Positions 24,298-36,605 of a stretch of DNA of 64,000 nt are shown one piece after another. The stretch is from Lichenostomus cassidix (Eukaryota; Chordata; Aves; Passeriformes; Meliphagidae). The stretch is taken from positions 1,258,038 to 1,322,037 of the forward strand of contig CM039211.1 of assembly GCA_008360975.2 (NCBI GenBank), given 5' to 3'. Every line of letters begins with the position of its first letter. Positions within the stretch are counted from its first letter, which is position 1. The notes below the pieces were generated by a model. It did not search any database. It was not told the origin of the DNA and was given only the letters and a program-made list of their open reading frames with translations. The position numbers and the translations under genes are program-made.

Positions 24298-27200
24298 GTT
24301 TTTAAATGCACTTATTGTATCTTATTTTAACTCTCCCTTACATACCTTTCTTCGCTTTAACAGCAGTGGGATTGAACATTGGTTAAATCAAATTTTGGGT
24401 TTTTTTAAATATCTCTGCTTTGACTGTGAAGAGTTATTTTTAACAGATACTCTTTTTCTCCTTACCATTTTATCCTGAAGTTTTGATAAAAACCTGAAGC
24501 CCAGAAACAATCCTGTCAAACTTACTTATGAACTAACAAAAATCAGTAGTGATCTGAAAATGTATGTCTTGGGCTTACCTCGCTGGTCCAGGACTTACAC
24601 AGTGTAACCATCATGAATACACACTGAGAAATCTGTCTCTGGTGTTTTCCTAGAGCTGGGTTTTGCTGCAGCCCCAGCTTTTGGCAAGGCCAGCTCAGAG
24701 AGTCACTGAGACTGGCTGCTCCTCCTGTATTTCCTGCCTGTCCCTGCCTCTTCCTCCAACCTCTCCCAAATCTCCAGACAGCCTGAATATTGTTATGAAT
24801 TCAAAGACCCAACATTTCTGTGGCTAAACACCACCCTCAGTCCGAAGGATCTCTGCCTGCTTCTGGCCTTGTCCAGGTCAGAGAGGCACTCAGCATTTTG
24901 TCCAGGATGGAAAAGAGGAGCTGAAGAAGAGGTGTTCAGTGGGGAAAGGCAGCCAAAGGTCTCCTGCAATGGTGGTGGTGATGTTGAGCAGCAGGAGCAT
25001 TCCAGGACAAGGAAAATGCTATTGCATTTGGGGCAGTGTCTACATATTGCAGTTGCCAGAAGAATGTGAATGAATGGAAGTATCCTTTTCTTCATTGATC
25101 TGAACACAGAAGGCCTTCAATGATTCAGTTTCCCCATCAAGAGGACGTTGGTTTGATGAATCATTGCGTGGCTGTTTGCAATATCAAGGGATGTAGGAGG
25201 CACTGCTTAGTGTGAACATGATCGAATTAATAGATCAGATCCACACATCTACATCCAACTGTGGAAATCACATCAGTGCTGTTGCTGATCACCCACAAAC
25301 CCACATTTGCTGAACAGATTGTACTACAGGGACATCATGATTTCTTTTATGAGCAAGACACAGAACCACTGACATCTTTTTGCTGATGTGCTCAAATGTG
25401 CTGGTCCAGACTGTAAATTAATTGCCCATAATGTTTCAGTCCAAGACTCAAACAAAATTCTTTTGTTTTTCTACATTTACAGTTTCAACAGCTGAGTTAC
25501 AAAATATTAATCAAAACTTGGCATAGGCACTATAGAAACAGACTATGCCTTTTTTTTTTTTTTTTAAGTGAGGTGGCAGCTTACAACTAGAGAACAAATG
25601 TCTAAGTCCTGGGAGATGGATTTGGGGAAACAAAAACTAATGTATTATAAGAATCTTAGTCACAGATGAAAAATCCATTTTCTTGAGCATGTAACTTTAC
25701 ATTTAGGAGTATGCTTTGATCCAGCTGGGTTGCATACTAAATAAGAGAGTTTTCTTAATTAGGAAAGAAGATACAGTTCTTACAAGTAAGTCCATTTTGC
25801 ACTTTTCCTATTTGTGTCTGTCCCTGTGTATATGCAAAACAACCTGTTAACCACCCTGCTTATAGACTCTGTTTGATATTAGGGACCCTCTGTGTTATTC
25901 TATATCACATTGCAAATTCTGTTCTCATTGTTGTGCATGCCTGTGACCTTTTGCCTTCAGATTCAGCTGAAGTCCTCTGGGAGGTGACAGAAAGAAAAAG
26001 AAAAAGCCTTTAACTTGGCTAGATATAACAGTGGATGGTCATTAAATCCTGGTGACCAGCTATTCAGTTACAGTCCATTTAATCATATAGCAGCAAAATA
26101 ATTGGCAATGGCTCAAGGCAAACTAATTATTCCAATCTGAAACTCGGCAGGGTAACAAGTAAGCTGTGGATGAGGTGGTGATAGATTTTGAACATCTGAC
26201 AGGCCTGATCTGTGAGGCTCCTGACAAGGAGACTAATGACAATCCAGCAAGTGTTCTCTCCTCAGTCATGTCAAAAAATGAGGAAAGACTGGGAGCAAAA
26301 AAACAGCTGCTGGAAGGAGAGGGAAAGGCCACTTTCAGGAGGAAAAAAGGAGAGAAAGAGGGTTGGGCTCCTTAAAAGCCTTTAATCTAAACCTCAAGGT
26401 AGCTTGGCCACAAGGGCACAGAGGCAGATTAATGTGTATAGTTTGCCCTTTTTTTTTGGATGGTATTTTTCTCCCCTCTGTATGTCTTGCATCAGCCAGA
26501 AAGTAATTAGGCTTGCTGGAAATCATACATATCCTGGGAAAACCATGAGGCAAGTTCAGAGAACTCTTGGACTTGCAGCCTGGGGAAGGAATTAGCTGGA
26601 ACATGCTGGGTGTCAGCCCCAGTGCTGGAGGCTGGCCCGTGAAATCCCAGCCACAAAGTCTGTGACCATCCAAGAGACAGAGCCTGAAATTGCAGCAATG
26701 TTGTCTCAGCCCATTGGAGCTCTAAAGACAGAATTTGGGTGAGTATTTTCAGGTTAGTGACAGCACAGCCTTTTTCTCTTTGGGAGGCAATCACACCACT
26801 GCTGTCTGCTGAGGCCCCAAGAGTCTCCAGGACACCTTAGGGAAGTAAATATTATTCACTCATGGAAAAACATGGTTGGATATTGTTCTGGTGCATGACA
26901 GAAATTCAGATGTTCCTCACTAAGACCTCAAAAATCAGGAGAGCTGCCAAAATGTTTGAGGGATAGTTTTGAGGACAGAATTTCCTGGAATGGAGGTAGA
27001 AAAGCATGCCTCCTTCTTTCTATGTGGTAGCAAAAAAGCTTTCCAAATGGCAGAGATGGGTGTACCAAAACAACAGAGCATCAGAGTAGAAATTATTCGA
27101 GTTGGGAGTTGTGAAGATGTCATCACATCTTGCTCTGTAAGGCATAACCTGGTGAAGAGCTGCAAATACCAGCAATTACAATAAAATTTTATCACTAAGA

Positions 27201-27654
27201 AAAACTGTTTTTCCACAGACCCTTAAATAGAAGGCAAGAGTTAATGCCAGATGCCAAAGCTTGAACATTATGAGAAAAAAATCCAGAATAAAAATTTCAG
27301 TGTTTTGGGGAATAAAACCTCTCTCTCTGTGGTGGCTTCTGTGATCTTTAGTGCAGGGAGATGGGACTGGCAGAGATGAAAGAAAAAGTGAAATAAAGTT
27401 TAAGCTGAAGGGATGAGCTATGTACAAATATTTCTTTAAGTCATCATGGGAAATGTTCAACAAGCTTGTAATCGTATTACTTGTTTTTCATTCACTGTAA
27501 TTCTTCTGCACAAACAAGAGATGATCATAAAAATGACATAAAGGTCCAGATTCAAAGGGGGTTTTAAACTTCCATGGAAAGCAGTACCTTAGATTAGATT
27601 CTCCATTCTCTGTTGAATTTTGTCTTGAACACTTTCATCAAGAAAAGTCCATCC

Positions 27655-27720
27655 CTTTCCTGGCTTCCATGTGATTCCATGTGATTCCACCACTTTCCTG
27701 GCTTCCATGTGGCTTCCTGG
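27655..27720. repeat. Small imperfect tandem repeat
   Basis: The 19-bp word CTTTCCTGGCTTCCATGTG occurs at 27,655 and again at 27,693. A doubled ATTCCATGTG word lies between, and a further GGCTTCCTGGCTC echo follows. This suggests repeated local slippage. Confidence 0.85.
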
Positions 27721-29459
27721 CTCTCATAGTCATTTTTTTGCCCCCCCCCTGAAACCAGGGAAGGTATCTACAGATGACCAATTTGTGGAGATGGTCCTTA
27801 ACCGAACTTTCCTCCACTACTGGTAGTTGCACATTTGTTTGTCATTTCTTCTCAGCGTAGGGACCTGGGGGTGACCTCACCCATGATGATGGACGTGAAG
27901 AGGGCACTGAGTACTACTGAGTTTTCTGTGGGCATTTTTAATTAACCTTCCATCCCCATTCAGCAGCACACCTGCAGCTTACTCTGGTTTCCACTCTCTA
28001 ACACAGCAATAACAGCCTTTTTTTTTGCTGTGGTTGACATCATTTGCCAATTTGAGCTCTGGCCGTATTTTTGCTTTCTTAACTACATTTCTGCATGCAG
28101 GAGCACTATTTCTGTATTTCTTTTGTGGGGTTCTCACCTTTTCCATCTCTCTCATATCTCTCTTTTTCATTGGAGTTCCTTCAGCAGCTCACTGTTTAAA
28201 CCAGGATGTTTTCTTGTAATGACTGTTCCCTTTCCTGATGAAGGGTGTAGGCCACTTTTATGCCTTGAAACTGAAAATATTCCAATATTTCTGAGCTCCT
28301 TTGCCCTCCAAAGGGCACAGAAAGCTCGGTAGCTTGTGCAGCACTGTGTTGTTTTCCCTGCAAATAGTTAGTTGGAGGATGGACAGCAGCTTGCATGTGC
28401 CATTTGAGCGAGCTGCTGATAATCAGATGAAGGTGCTTCTGGCAAAGGGGTGGTTTTCTTGCAAAAAGGCATGAGAAGAGAGCCTGTCCTTCCTGTGCAG
28501 GATTTGGTGTGAGTCTGTACACAATTTCTCTAGTAAGTTCAGGTTGAGAAACAAGGAATTAGAGAGGTGCTTCTGAGAGCTGATCATGCTAAGACAGGCC
28601 TAAGGCAAATTTATAGCTGCGGGTGAACACCTGAGGCTTCAAACCATGCAGGAGAAAAATATCCTTTTCACAGACAATGAGGGAGGAACAGAATTTTGAA
28701 CCAAAGTTATGTGCTGAAGGAACAGAGAAAGCCTTTTAATTGTCATTTACTCTGTAGAATGGGCATAGAGACAATGAAAGCTGGCTGAGACTTGCTTCCT
28801 AAGCACAGTTACAGTCCTGCTGCACTGTGCTTAGGAGGCAAAGAAAGAAGTTCAGGACAGCAGTACAAGTGAGCCTCACCTCTGTTTGACCCTCCCCACC
28901 ATGTCACTGGCTTTGATGATGGCTGAAAAAGAGCCTGCAGATAAAACGTGCTCACAAACTCAATTTGTTCTCCTGCCAGCAGAACTGGAAATCTGGGTAT
29001 TACCCCCCTCCATTTCCTAAAAAAATGCAACCTCTGGGGAGATTCATCTGAGCATGAATTTGGCTGGAACAACAGCCAGTCTTTGTTATTTGTGTTGCAG
29101 CAGCACTGAGGGTTCAGATGGAGCTCTGTGGCTGCAGCTGGTGGAACCCATGTCCTAGAAAAGCAGTGTGTGGGAGGGTGAGGAGCTGCCCAGCCAGGGG
29201 CATGCAGCACTTGGAGCTCTAAAGTTTCACTCTGGCCACTGGCAGTGAGTGCAAGTAGTGAGAATCAAGCAGCCTGAATCAAAATTGGGTTCAGACAGAT
29301 CCTCCCCACCTGCCATTCCTTTTTTTTCAGACCTGCATTTTGTTCTGAGAGCAACCTTTGTCTTCTGGTAGCACACTATTGAGTCACTTAAGTGGCCACA
29401 TGGCCACTTAAACCAGCAATTCTCAGTGCTTATTCAGTATTTAACAAGCAGCACTTCAC

Positions 29460-31240
29460 ATTATGTTTTCTACAGTTGTTACTTTTGTTTACATCAATGG
29501 TGTGGTATCAATTAGATTATTATGTATGTTAAGTGAATTTTTAAATAAAATTAAGTATTTTGAAGCATCTTTCAAGAAGGAGTATTATTTGTTTTCGTGG
29601 GAATGTTATGCAAGTATGCAACCATGTAGATATCCATTAAATTAATACTATTAACATTGAACATATTATTTATTTACTAATAATGTGATAAATTCTGCAT
29701 ATTACATATTTGAAAAAAACTACTGTTAACTGGAATATATAACCTCAGTGAAACAGAATTAAGAATAGAGAATTGGAATAGTTTGTAAGAGTGGAGTCAA
29801 TAATAATAGAATTAGAATTAATATGAGATATAATTTTTAATTATATGGAGGACAAACACACAGAAAGACACTTGAATGTGCCACATAATGACTATCCAAA
29901 ATCTAAGTAACAATTCAAGAAATCCTTAACAAATACATTTACACAGAATCCGTGCCACTGAGAGATATAAAAAGTTGTTGATCCAGAGACTGATGTTTTG
30001 CCAGCATCAGAAATTGAATTTATAATGAATAAATTTGGAACAGACAAAAACTACTTGTCCGGTGTCTAGATACAGCTTGAGCAATCCATGGATATGAAAG
30101 TCAGGAGAAATACCATTGCCAGAAAAGATTAGCTTGCTATCTCATTTAAGGCCAAATGGGCTTCACTTTTTAAATTCCTCTTATCTATTTTATTGTTCAT
30201 ATCAGGGAGACAGAAAAAGATATTTGAGTACCACAGGCAGACTTGTTTAATTAGCAGAGATGAGGGATGAGCTATAACCATTTCATCCGTAAATACTTTA
30301 ATCATATAAAAGGCTCAATATTTTTTTTCCCTGAAGGACTATTTTTTGGATTTCTGAAGAAAAATCTTCTACCAAACATGATTTCCATTGAACTGAAAAA
30401 GTTATTTGGACTCCCCCCTCACATGTAATTTAATATTCCTGTTGTTGGCAGTGTTAAAATGATTTTGTTAAAAAGAAGAACAGGTAAAAAACCTACTAAT
30501 AATTCAATACTTTTTCTTGTTCTCTTTGCACTTATAAAAAGTGTTTCCTAGGAAAGAAACTGGCACTAGACTCTTTCTATGAAGACTAGTGTGTGTGGGA
30601 TTAGATACAGAGAGTCAGCTGCTTTTGCCATCCTGGAAACAAAAGAGCAAATGGGTTATATTGTACTTTTCATAAGATCTGAAGTGATAATTCCAAATTT
30701 CTTTTTCCCAACAAAGTACAAAAATCATACTCAACTTTGCAACAGAATTTATTAGATCTTATATATTCACAATGAGCTTTTGTATTAGTTTTTTTTAAGA
30801 CACCTAAGCAGCAGTTTTGCACAGAGCATTCATAAGTTATTTAATGGTATACATAAACGGTGAAATCTAACATCAAGACACAATATGATTTTGAAATAAT
30901 ACTTCAAGACATTTGATTAACATCTGTTGTTTTACTCATGTCAGCATTCATAACAGCTGAAATTCTGGATATATCTGGAGTACAGATATTAGTCTAAATG
31001 TGAGTCTAAAAAATGAACTTGAGAAATCAGAGTTACAGTGACATATAAAATGAATCCTCACTTAAAAACATTATAAGAAAAATTCTCAAATTTCCTCTAA
31101 GTACCCTGAAGGAGAAAAGTAAAAATCCCAGTACGTTAAGCTTCAGGAGAAAGATCACCAGCTTTTAAAAATGTGTACCTCTACTAATCTCATAATTTTT
31201 TAAAAGCTAACAGCGGGCTAAATGGAAGCCTACTAAAATA
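29460..31240. other. AT-rich, gene-free block
   Basis: About 1.8 kb are much richer in A and T than the flanks, with stop codons dense in all frames, almost no CpG and no recognised repeat family. The longest frame is a 60-codon stretch at 29,463-29,645 with no family features. The block ends abruptly at the CpG-containing stretch that follows. Confidence 0.65.
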
Positions 31241-31249
31241 ATCCTGTTT

Positions 31250-31435
31250 GCACCGCGATGTCGAAGGCAGAAAGTACCTGATCAGGGTCCGAGAGCGCTG
31301 ACGTTCCTGGAGCTTCGATGCCATCTGCTGGATGGGTAAAAAGAGTGCAGTGATCCCAACATCCACGCAGCACTTTTCTATTCCCACGTGGAAAACCGAG
31401 CATGGGTTGCCCCGCAGCTGCGGGTTCCTAACTAA
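31250..31435. promoter_or_regulatory. Isolated CpG-containing stretch, candidate regulatory element or exon
   Basis: I count 12 CpG dinucleotides in under 190 bp, against almost none in the flanking 1.8 kb. The stretch includes an E-box palindrome CACGTG (about 31,383-31,389) and a TGACGTTCC word resembling a CREB/ATF half site. On the minus strand, 31,327 to 31,278 looks like a 50-nt exon: a pyrimidine tract and CAG at the left, open codons beginning at an ATG, then CAG followed by GTACTT. I recognise no protein from it. It could equally be a fragment of a recently arrived, not yet CpG-depleted sequence. Confidence 0.35.
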
Positions 31436-34400
31436 GTGACAGCAGAATTAGGGAAAAAAAAACTCGACACAACCTAAAATTCTTGGGACAGGACAGTTCT
31501 CCAGGGAATTAAAAAAAAAAGAGGGATAAAAGAAGGATGAAAACCAGTAAACTGACACTTCGATTCCATGCAAAGAGGGAAGTGGGCACCATCTTCACAG
31601 CTTTTAAAAAACTTTCTCCAACAAGATCCGTTTCAAGACAGTAACCTCTCTGCTTGGGTCCTCAAGTCAGGACAGCAGCGTATCTTAAAAAAGAGTGCTT
31701 ACACTTCAAAGATGAGAGACATGAGAAGAAGCTAGAACAAAACTGCAAGCACAGATGGTCTAAGATTTACATCTTAGCTGTAAACTGCAGAAGACTGACA
31801 AATAAAACTCCAAGCATAAAAGATTCCAAAGGACTTTATGTCCTTTGAAGGCCCACAAAGGTGAGATTTCTAGTCTATTTTACTGGATTCCAGATTTCTG
31901 CTGTGTGAGTTTGGACCTTCACACTGACAAATCCAGTAACGCACATAAAACAGTAAGCTTACTGCAACACACCCACTTCAGAGAGCAAATGGCAATGTCA
32001 CTTGGCAGAGAAAAATGAGACAGTGCAATAAGTGAGCAGTAAGATTTGGGAATCTTCTACCTGAAGCAGCAATCAGATATTTGAGAAATACATGTTGAGG
32101 CATGAGCTAACTATTTTTCCTAAGCCAACACAGTCAATATTTGCACATTGGAAAAAACAGCGCTTATAATATTACAATAAAATTGTTCTCTAGGGATGAA
32201 CAACATTGGCATTTATAATTGTTTTCCTTGGGGAAACACAGACATGAATCTTGTGGCTAAGCCAATTAACCTCCACTGCAGTCTTGGCTGTGGAGCTTTC
32301 TGCTCTTTGGAGGGTCCTTTGCCCTGTCTTTTCCCTCCAGCAGGATATTAAGAGCATCTTCTGCAACACTGGAAATCTCTGATGAGATCCCAGAGTTGCT
32401 TGAACCAGCTGCAGCAATTGTGCATGGCTGCTGTGCTGAGCAGGTGAGGCTAAAATCCCTTGGGTTTCCATGCACAGGACATGTGCTCTGTCCTGTTCTC
32501 AGCAGGCAGAAGTGGTTTGCTGCATCTTGAGTGCATTGGGCGGCCTGTGTACATGGGAAAGCATGTAATTCACATGAGCTGCCTGTCTCTGGTGCTGGAA
32601 ACATGAAAACCCTGTCTGGAAGCTTTAGCTGGGAACATGAAAGCTGCTGAGGATTGTGGCAATTTGAGTCTTCTGCCTCTCAGTGTGAAGTGTTATTGAA
32701 CATGCATGAGTATTGCTCCACTGCCAGCTTCTTTCTGTTCTCCCCATTACTTCTCTTCTGCTCCTTTTGGTAAGTGTGCACACCTATGGAAGCAGAGTCG
32801 TTTCAGTCTGTTCTCTCATAGCAGCCATGCAACAGCACTGATCAGGAGAAAGAATAATGTATAACTGCTGATAACTCTTTTAATTTCTCTCCTCAGTGCC
32901 ACTTGGAGAGTACCGTCTCTCCATTGGGTCTCACCAAAGCTTGGTTAAAGTCTGCCTGCTTTGCCAGATCTGATGCTTGCCCTTTATGCTCAACTTGAAT
33001 GAATTTATGCTTAGCTTTTAAAGTTCTTAGCTCAAGCAAACTATCCCTTTCAGGCCTCTTGCACTTCTAATAATCTTATTGGAACATAACAATTGTAGCA
33101 GAAATGAAGTTCTGCTGTAACTACCAATATCTGTAACCTGATGTGCAAGAGAGCTCTGCATAAATCCTGAAACAGAATTGCTGCAGTTTGGTGCTCTCCA
33201 TGATCTCAGAAAACACCATTTAGCCAAGAAAGTATGAAGACAAACCCAGCAATACCAATCAAATTTGATTTTCCCCTTCACTGAACCTGTTTTCTGACAA
33301 ACAATTAGGGAATGACTGTTACTTCTTGTTCTCACTGGTGGTAATTTAATTTCCTCTTTCATTTTAATTAAAAAAAAAATACTGTGAAGCTAATTTTCAA
33401 GTCATTGCGCTTTGCAGAGTCCTCCCGATGGGAGAGGATTGAACCACATACAGCTAAAATCAAAACCATTAGCTGATCTTTGGGCAGGATTAGCAGGCAA
33501 GCCTCTTTACCCCCAGTCAGGCATCCTACCCACTCCTCTGGACCACCTCTTAAACTTGCAGCTGGAAACTGCAGAAGATGAAAAGAAGAAAATATTTTGA
33601 TCAGTTGGGAGCAAAGAAGAAAACACCATGCTACTAAATCCAAAGGAAATCAGCCCTCTGCCTTATTCATATTTGATTTCACTGGTAACCATGGGAAACC
33701 TGAGACAAACCTGGTACCCTCTTGTGTACTGCAATCCCTCTACAGTGCAGACAGAGACACAAGAGCTGTAATGGAAAAGGGCATCTCAATTAAAGGTGGC
33801 ATATCCCTGGCTCAGTTAGCACTAGAAAAGGCTTTACCTGAGAGGTTCAGTAGGGATCCAACCCTAAATGTGAAATGGCCAGTTGGACTTGACATACTGT
33901 TTGGTAACAGCACCCTTGGACACAGTATTTTGCAGGGATGTGGTTTGTGCAGCAGCCACCCTGAGCCCACAAGTCCTGGTGATAAGCTGGGTATCAGAAA
34001 CAACACACAATATACTAGCTGGAGATGTGACAATGCAGTGTGCAATGCAATCTATCACACTGGAGCATCATTCTGAGCTCTGGGAGAGAGGCAAGACTCC
34101 TCTGAGCTATGAGACTGCTGCTGCCTTGAAGCTGAACTTGTTCCCCACCAAGGTTGACAGGTAGAGGGAACAATCTGTTCATCTGTTTTACATTTCAGCG
34201 TTTCACAACTCCATAATTATTCCGTCTGCCCTAGCTCAATTGTTTGCTGAACCTTGAAATTTGGCTGGTAAGTAGTGCTCAACTGGAATGTGTACTTCAG
34301 CCAACTAAGAATCTGTGCAGATCTCTCTTAAAGATAGCACAGAGCACGCTTCTCAGTCACCTAATGAAGCAAGGCAGGGCTCCCCAGTGAGCCTGCTGCC

Positions 34401-34984
34401 CCATTAGCACTTGCTGTGGCAATTGTGTGCAAATATCTATGAATGCCTTCCTAAAAAATGACACTGACAATGTACAAGGGAAGCAGAAAACAGGGATTTG
34501 TGAACGTGTATCCACTTGTGTGTTAGGGAGTGTCCAGGCACAACAGCATCATTCAGCCCAAGTCATCTGAAGCAATCCAAAACACAAAATAGTCTGGAGT
34601 ACCAAGAGCCATCAAAAAAAAGACTGGATGTTCTGCTTATGCCCTTTGCAAAGAAGAAACATTATCCACTTAGCTCAAAGTTTACAGGCACTCTCCACAT
34701 GGAAAAAGATGTGCCCCTGAAAACTGGAAGGAGGTACATGTAAAGCAGCATACACTCCAAATGCTTTGGCAATGATAGTTAGAATTTCTGCAAGATTAGT
34801 GGCTGAAAACTCCTGAAAGAGACAGGCAAGTGTGTGTAACTGTGTCCTAAAGTATCTATGTGTCACTAAGAGGACAGTGCTGTGAAAAAGTAGTCTGCTT
34901 CCACAGGGCAGGTGCACAGCAAGATCCAGAAGCACAAGCCCTGCTAGTGAGATGCTGCGTAGGCTCCAGCTTGAGTTCAAGAAA
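31436..34984. other. Intergenic DNA, no supported gene
   Basis: The longest open frame is 159 codons on the plus strand at 33,597-34,076. It resembles no family I know, has no splice context, and is overlapped by minus-strand frames of similar quality. No repeat family was recognised, but the interval directly precedes CR1 debris and may itself contain decayed transposon sequence. Confidence 0.5.
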
Positions 34985-35230
34985 GATTATATCAATTTAG
35001 AACAATTGCAGAGAATGACAACTAAAATATTCATAAGAAAGAAGGCAAAACTACAGAAGTTTGGCATATTTAGTCTCACAAAATGAAAGCCAAGAGTAGT
35101 ATAATTACTGTACCTGAATACAAATGAATGCTGAAAACCTGAGTGGCCATGCTGGCTGAAGAGCAAACAGGTTTAAACTGATCACAAACACATTATTACA
35201 GGAGACAGGAAGACATTCAGTTTCAAGAGA
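34985..35230 (+). mobile_element. Old, heavily decayed CR1 3' fragment
   Basis: The words 'gagaatgacaactaaaatat', 'agtttggcatatttagtctc' and 'acaggagacaggaagacatt' fall in the order expected for the 3' untranslated region of older amniote CR1 lineages, in sense orientation. Divergence is high and the A/T content is raised compared with the other copies in the window, so this would be the oldest CR1 here. The assignment rests on word order, not on a computed alignment. Confidence 0.5.
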
Positions 35231-35449
35231 GGCAGTTTCTGACTCATCAAAATTAATTGCAAGAGGCATATGGACTAAAATACCCTGAACCAAACAACAA
35301 CAGAAAAACAACAACAAAATCCCTGATTTTGTTATGTTTTAAGATATTTCTAGGAAATTGGGACTCACTCAAATTTGATCTGCTGGCTCTGTCTAATATT
35401 CCTGCATTTTACATTTGAGCTAGAGCACGGTGTGTGGGCACAAAACTAC

Positions 35450-36420
35450 AGTGTTCCTGCCATGGTCGAGTTTCTGGTTCCTAGAACTGGTTCTCCTGGG
35501 GGAATTCATCCTCCCTGGTACCTGCTGTGAGGGACAGATCAATAGGATGATTTCTGGAGGGTGTCAGGGAAAACAGAGCTGTTAGATGGACCTGCTGGGA
35601 TGATGCTGTTCTGAATGTGCTACTTAAAAATAAGGGAGAACTAATCAGGGTATAACTGTAATGATCAAGACACAGGGGAGTTCAAGATCCTGGGCTAGGG
35701 TGGGGAGTAGGAAGGCCAAAAGCCCTGAACCTCACCAGAGAAAGCTGTGGCATTCTCAGGGAAGAGGCAGCACTATTGGGAGGCAGCTCTTGTGGGGTTT
35801 GAAAGGCAAAGGAGTTCAAAAGAAAAGTCCATGCTGATGCTCAAGGATAAAACACAACATATTTTAGGAGGCTGGCTTGGCTAAAAAGAGAGTTCATGGG
35901 AAAGCAATGGAAAAAAAAAGTTGTGTAAGCATGGTGGGAGTTAGGAGAGGTTATTACAGAGATTATATTATTATTACTGCTGAGGTGTGCAGAGGTGTAA
36001 TCAGGAAAACCAAAGCTAAGCTAGGGTTCAAGAAGTGCTTCTGCTGCTATGTAAGTTGTAAATCAGGTATGGAAATTATGCACCTCCTTGACAAAAGGGT
36101 TGAGTGGTACAGTGACAGCAAATGCAAGGCAACAATGAGGTACTTGGTGCCTTCTTCTTCTCAGTTTCCACTGAAACTGTTTCCAGGTGTTTCAGCCCAA
36201 AGGCAGGGATGAAGAAGCAGAGGAATTGCAGGATAAGCGGACATTCAGCTCAGGCGCTTCCTGGAAAATCTTGTTTTATACAGTTCCATTGGCCCTAATG
36301 GGATTTGTCTGAGGGTGTTGAGTGAGGTGGCTGATGATGGCCTCACACTGCCATCTTTGAAAGGTTGTGGAGCCTGGTCCCCGATGATTTTATGTGCACC
36401 TAATGATTCTGTGATTCCCA
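35450..36420 (+). mobile_element. CR1 LINE ORF2 fragment (endonuclease to RT start), broken
   Basis: Sense-oriented CR1 ORF2 sequence. The words around 35,625-35,690 (aataagggagaactaatcag ... gagttcaagatcctgg) match the end of the endonuclease domain. The stretch 35,870-36,035, with AWLAKKRVHG-like and KTKAKLGFK-like peptides, matches the linker, and 36,290-36,340 (cctaatgggatttgtctgag) matches the start of the reverse transcriptase region. Frameshifts and stops are frequent, so no protein is made. It closes near 36,399-36,420 with a word like the CR1 3' terminus (atgattctgtgattccc), which would imply a large internal deletion. Confidence 0.75.
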
Positions 36421-36605
36421 GGGCTCCATCAGACCACTCTGGCTGGGGCAGACAACTCCAGGCATGAGGCAAGAGGGTTCATTGGGTAACACCTTGTGTC
36501 TCCCTGGGAGGCTGCAGCTCAAAGTCCCACGGGCTTTCCACACATCTCAGCTCCCTGGTTCCTCCCTGGGGCTCCCCTATTTCCTCCCACAAGGGGTCAC
36601 AGAGG

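Larger units (their letters stand above)
21659..29459. other. Intergenic DNA, no gene seen
   Basis: A long interval without a supported gene. It holds the small tandem repeats listed separately, a (GTT)n/(GTTT)n microsatellite at about 22,297-22,322, and a poly-T run near 25,551-25,565. The AT-rich, low-CpG segments around 23,270-23,400 and 25,980-26,130 have the texture of conserved non-coding elements, which cannot be judged without an alignment. Confidence 0.5.

Noticed and set aside
33400..33450. A tRNA-like word (GGTTCAATCC on the minus strand)
   Set aside because: The flanking bases do not form the T-arm or acceptor stems, and no anticodon arm fits upstream.
33597..34076. 159-codon plus-strand frame as a possible gene or viral remnant
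   Set aside because: It has no recognisable motif, no splice support and a competing minus-strand frame. No family could be named.
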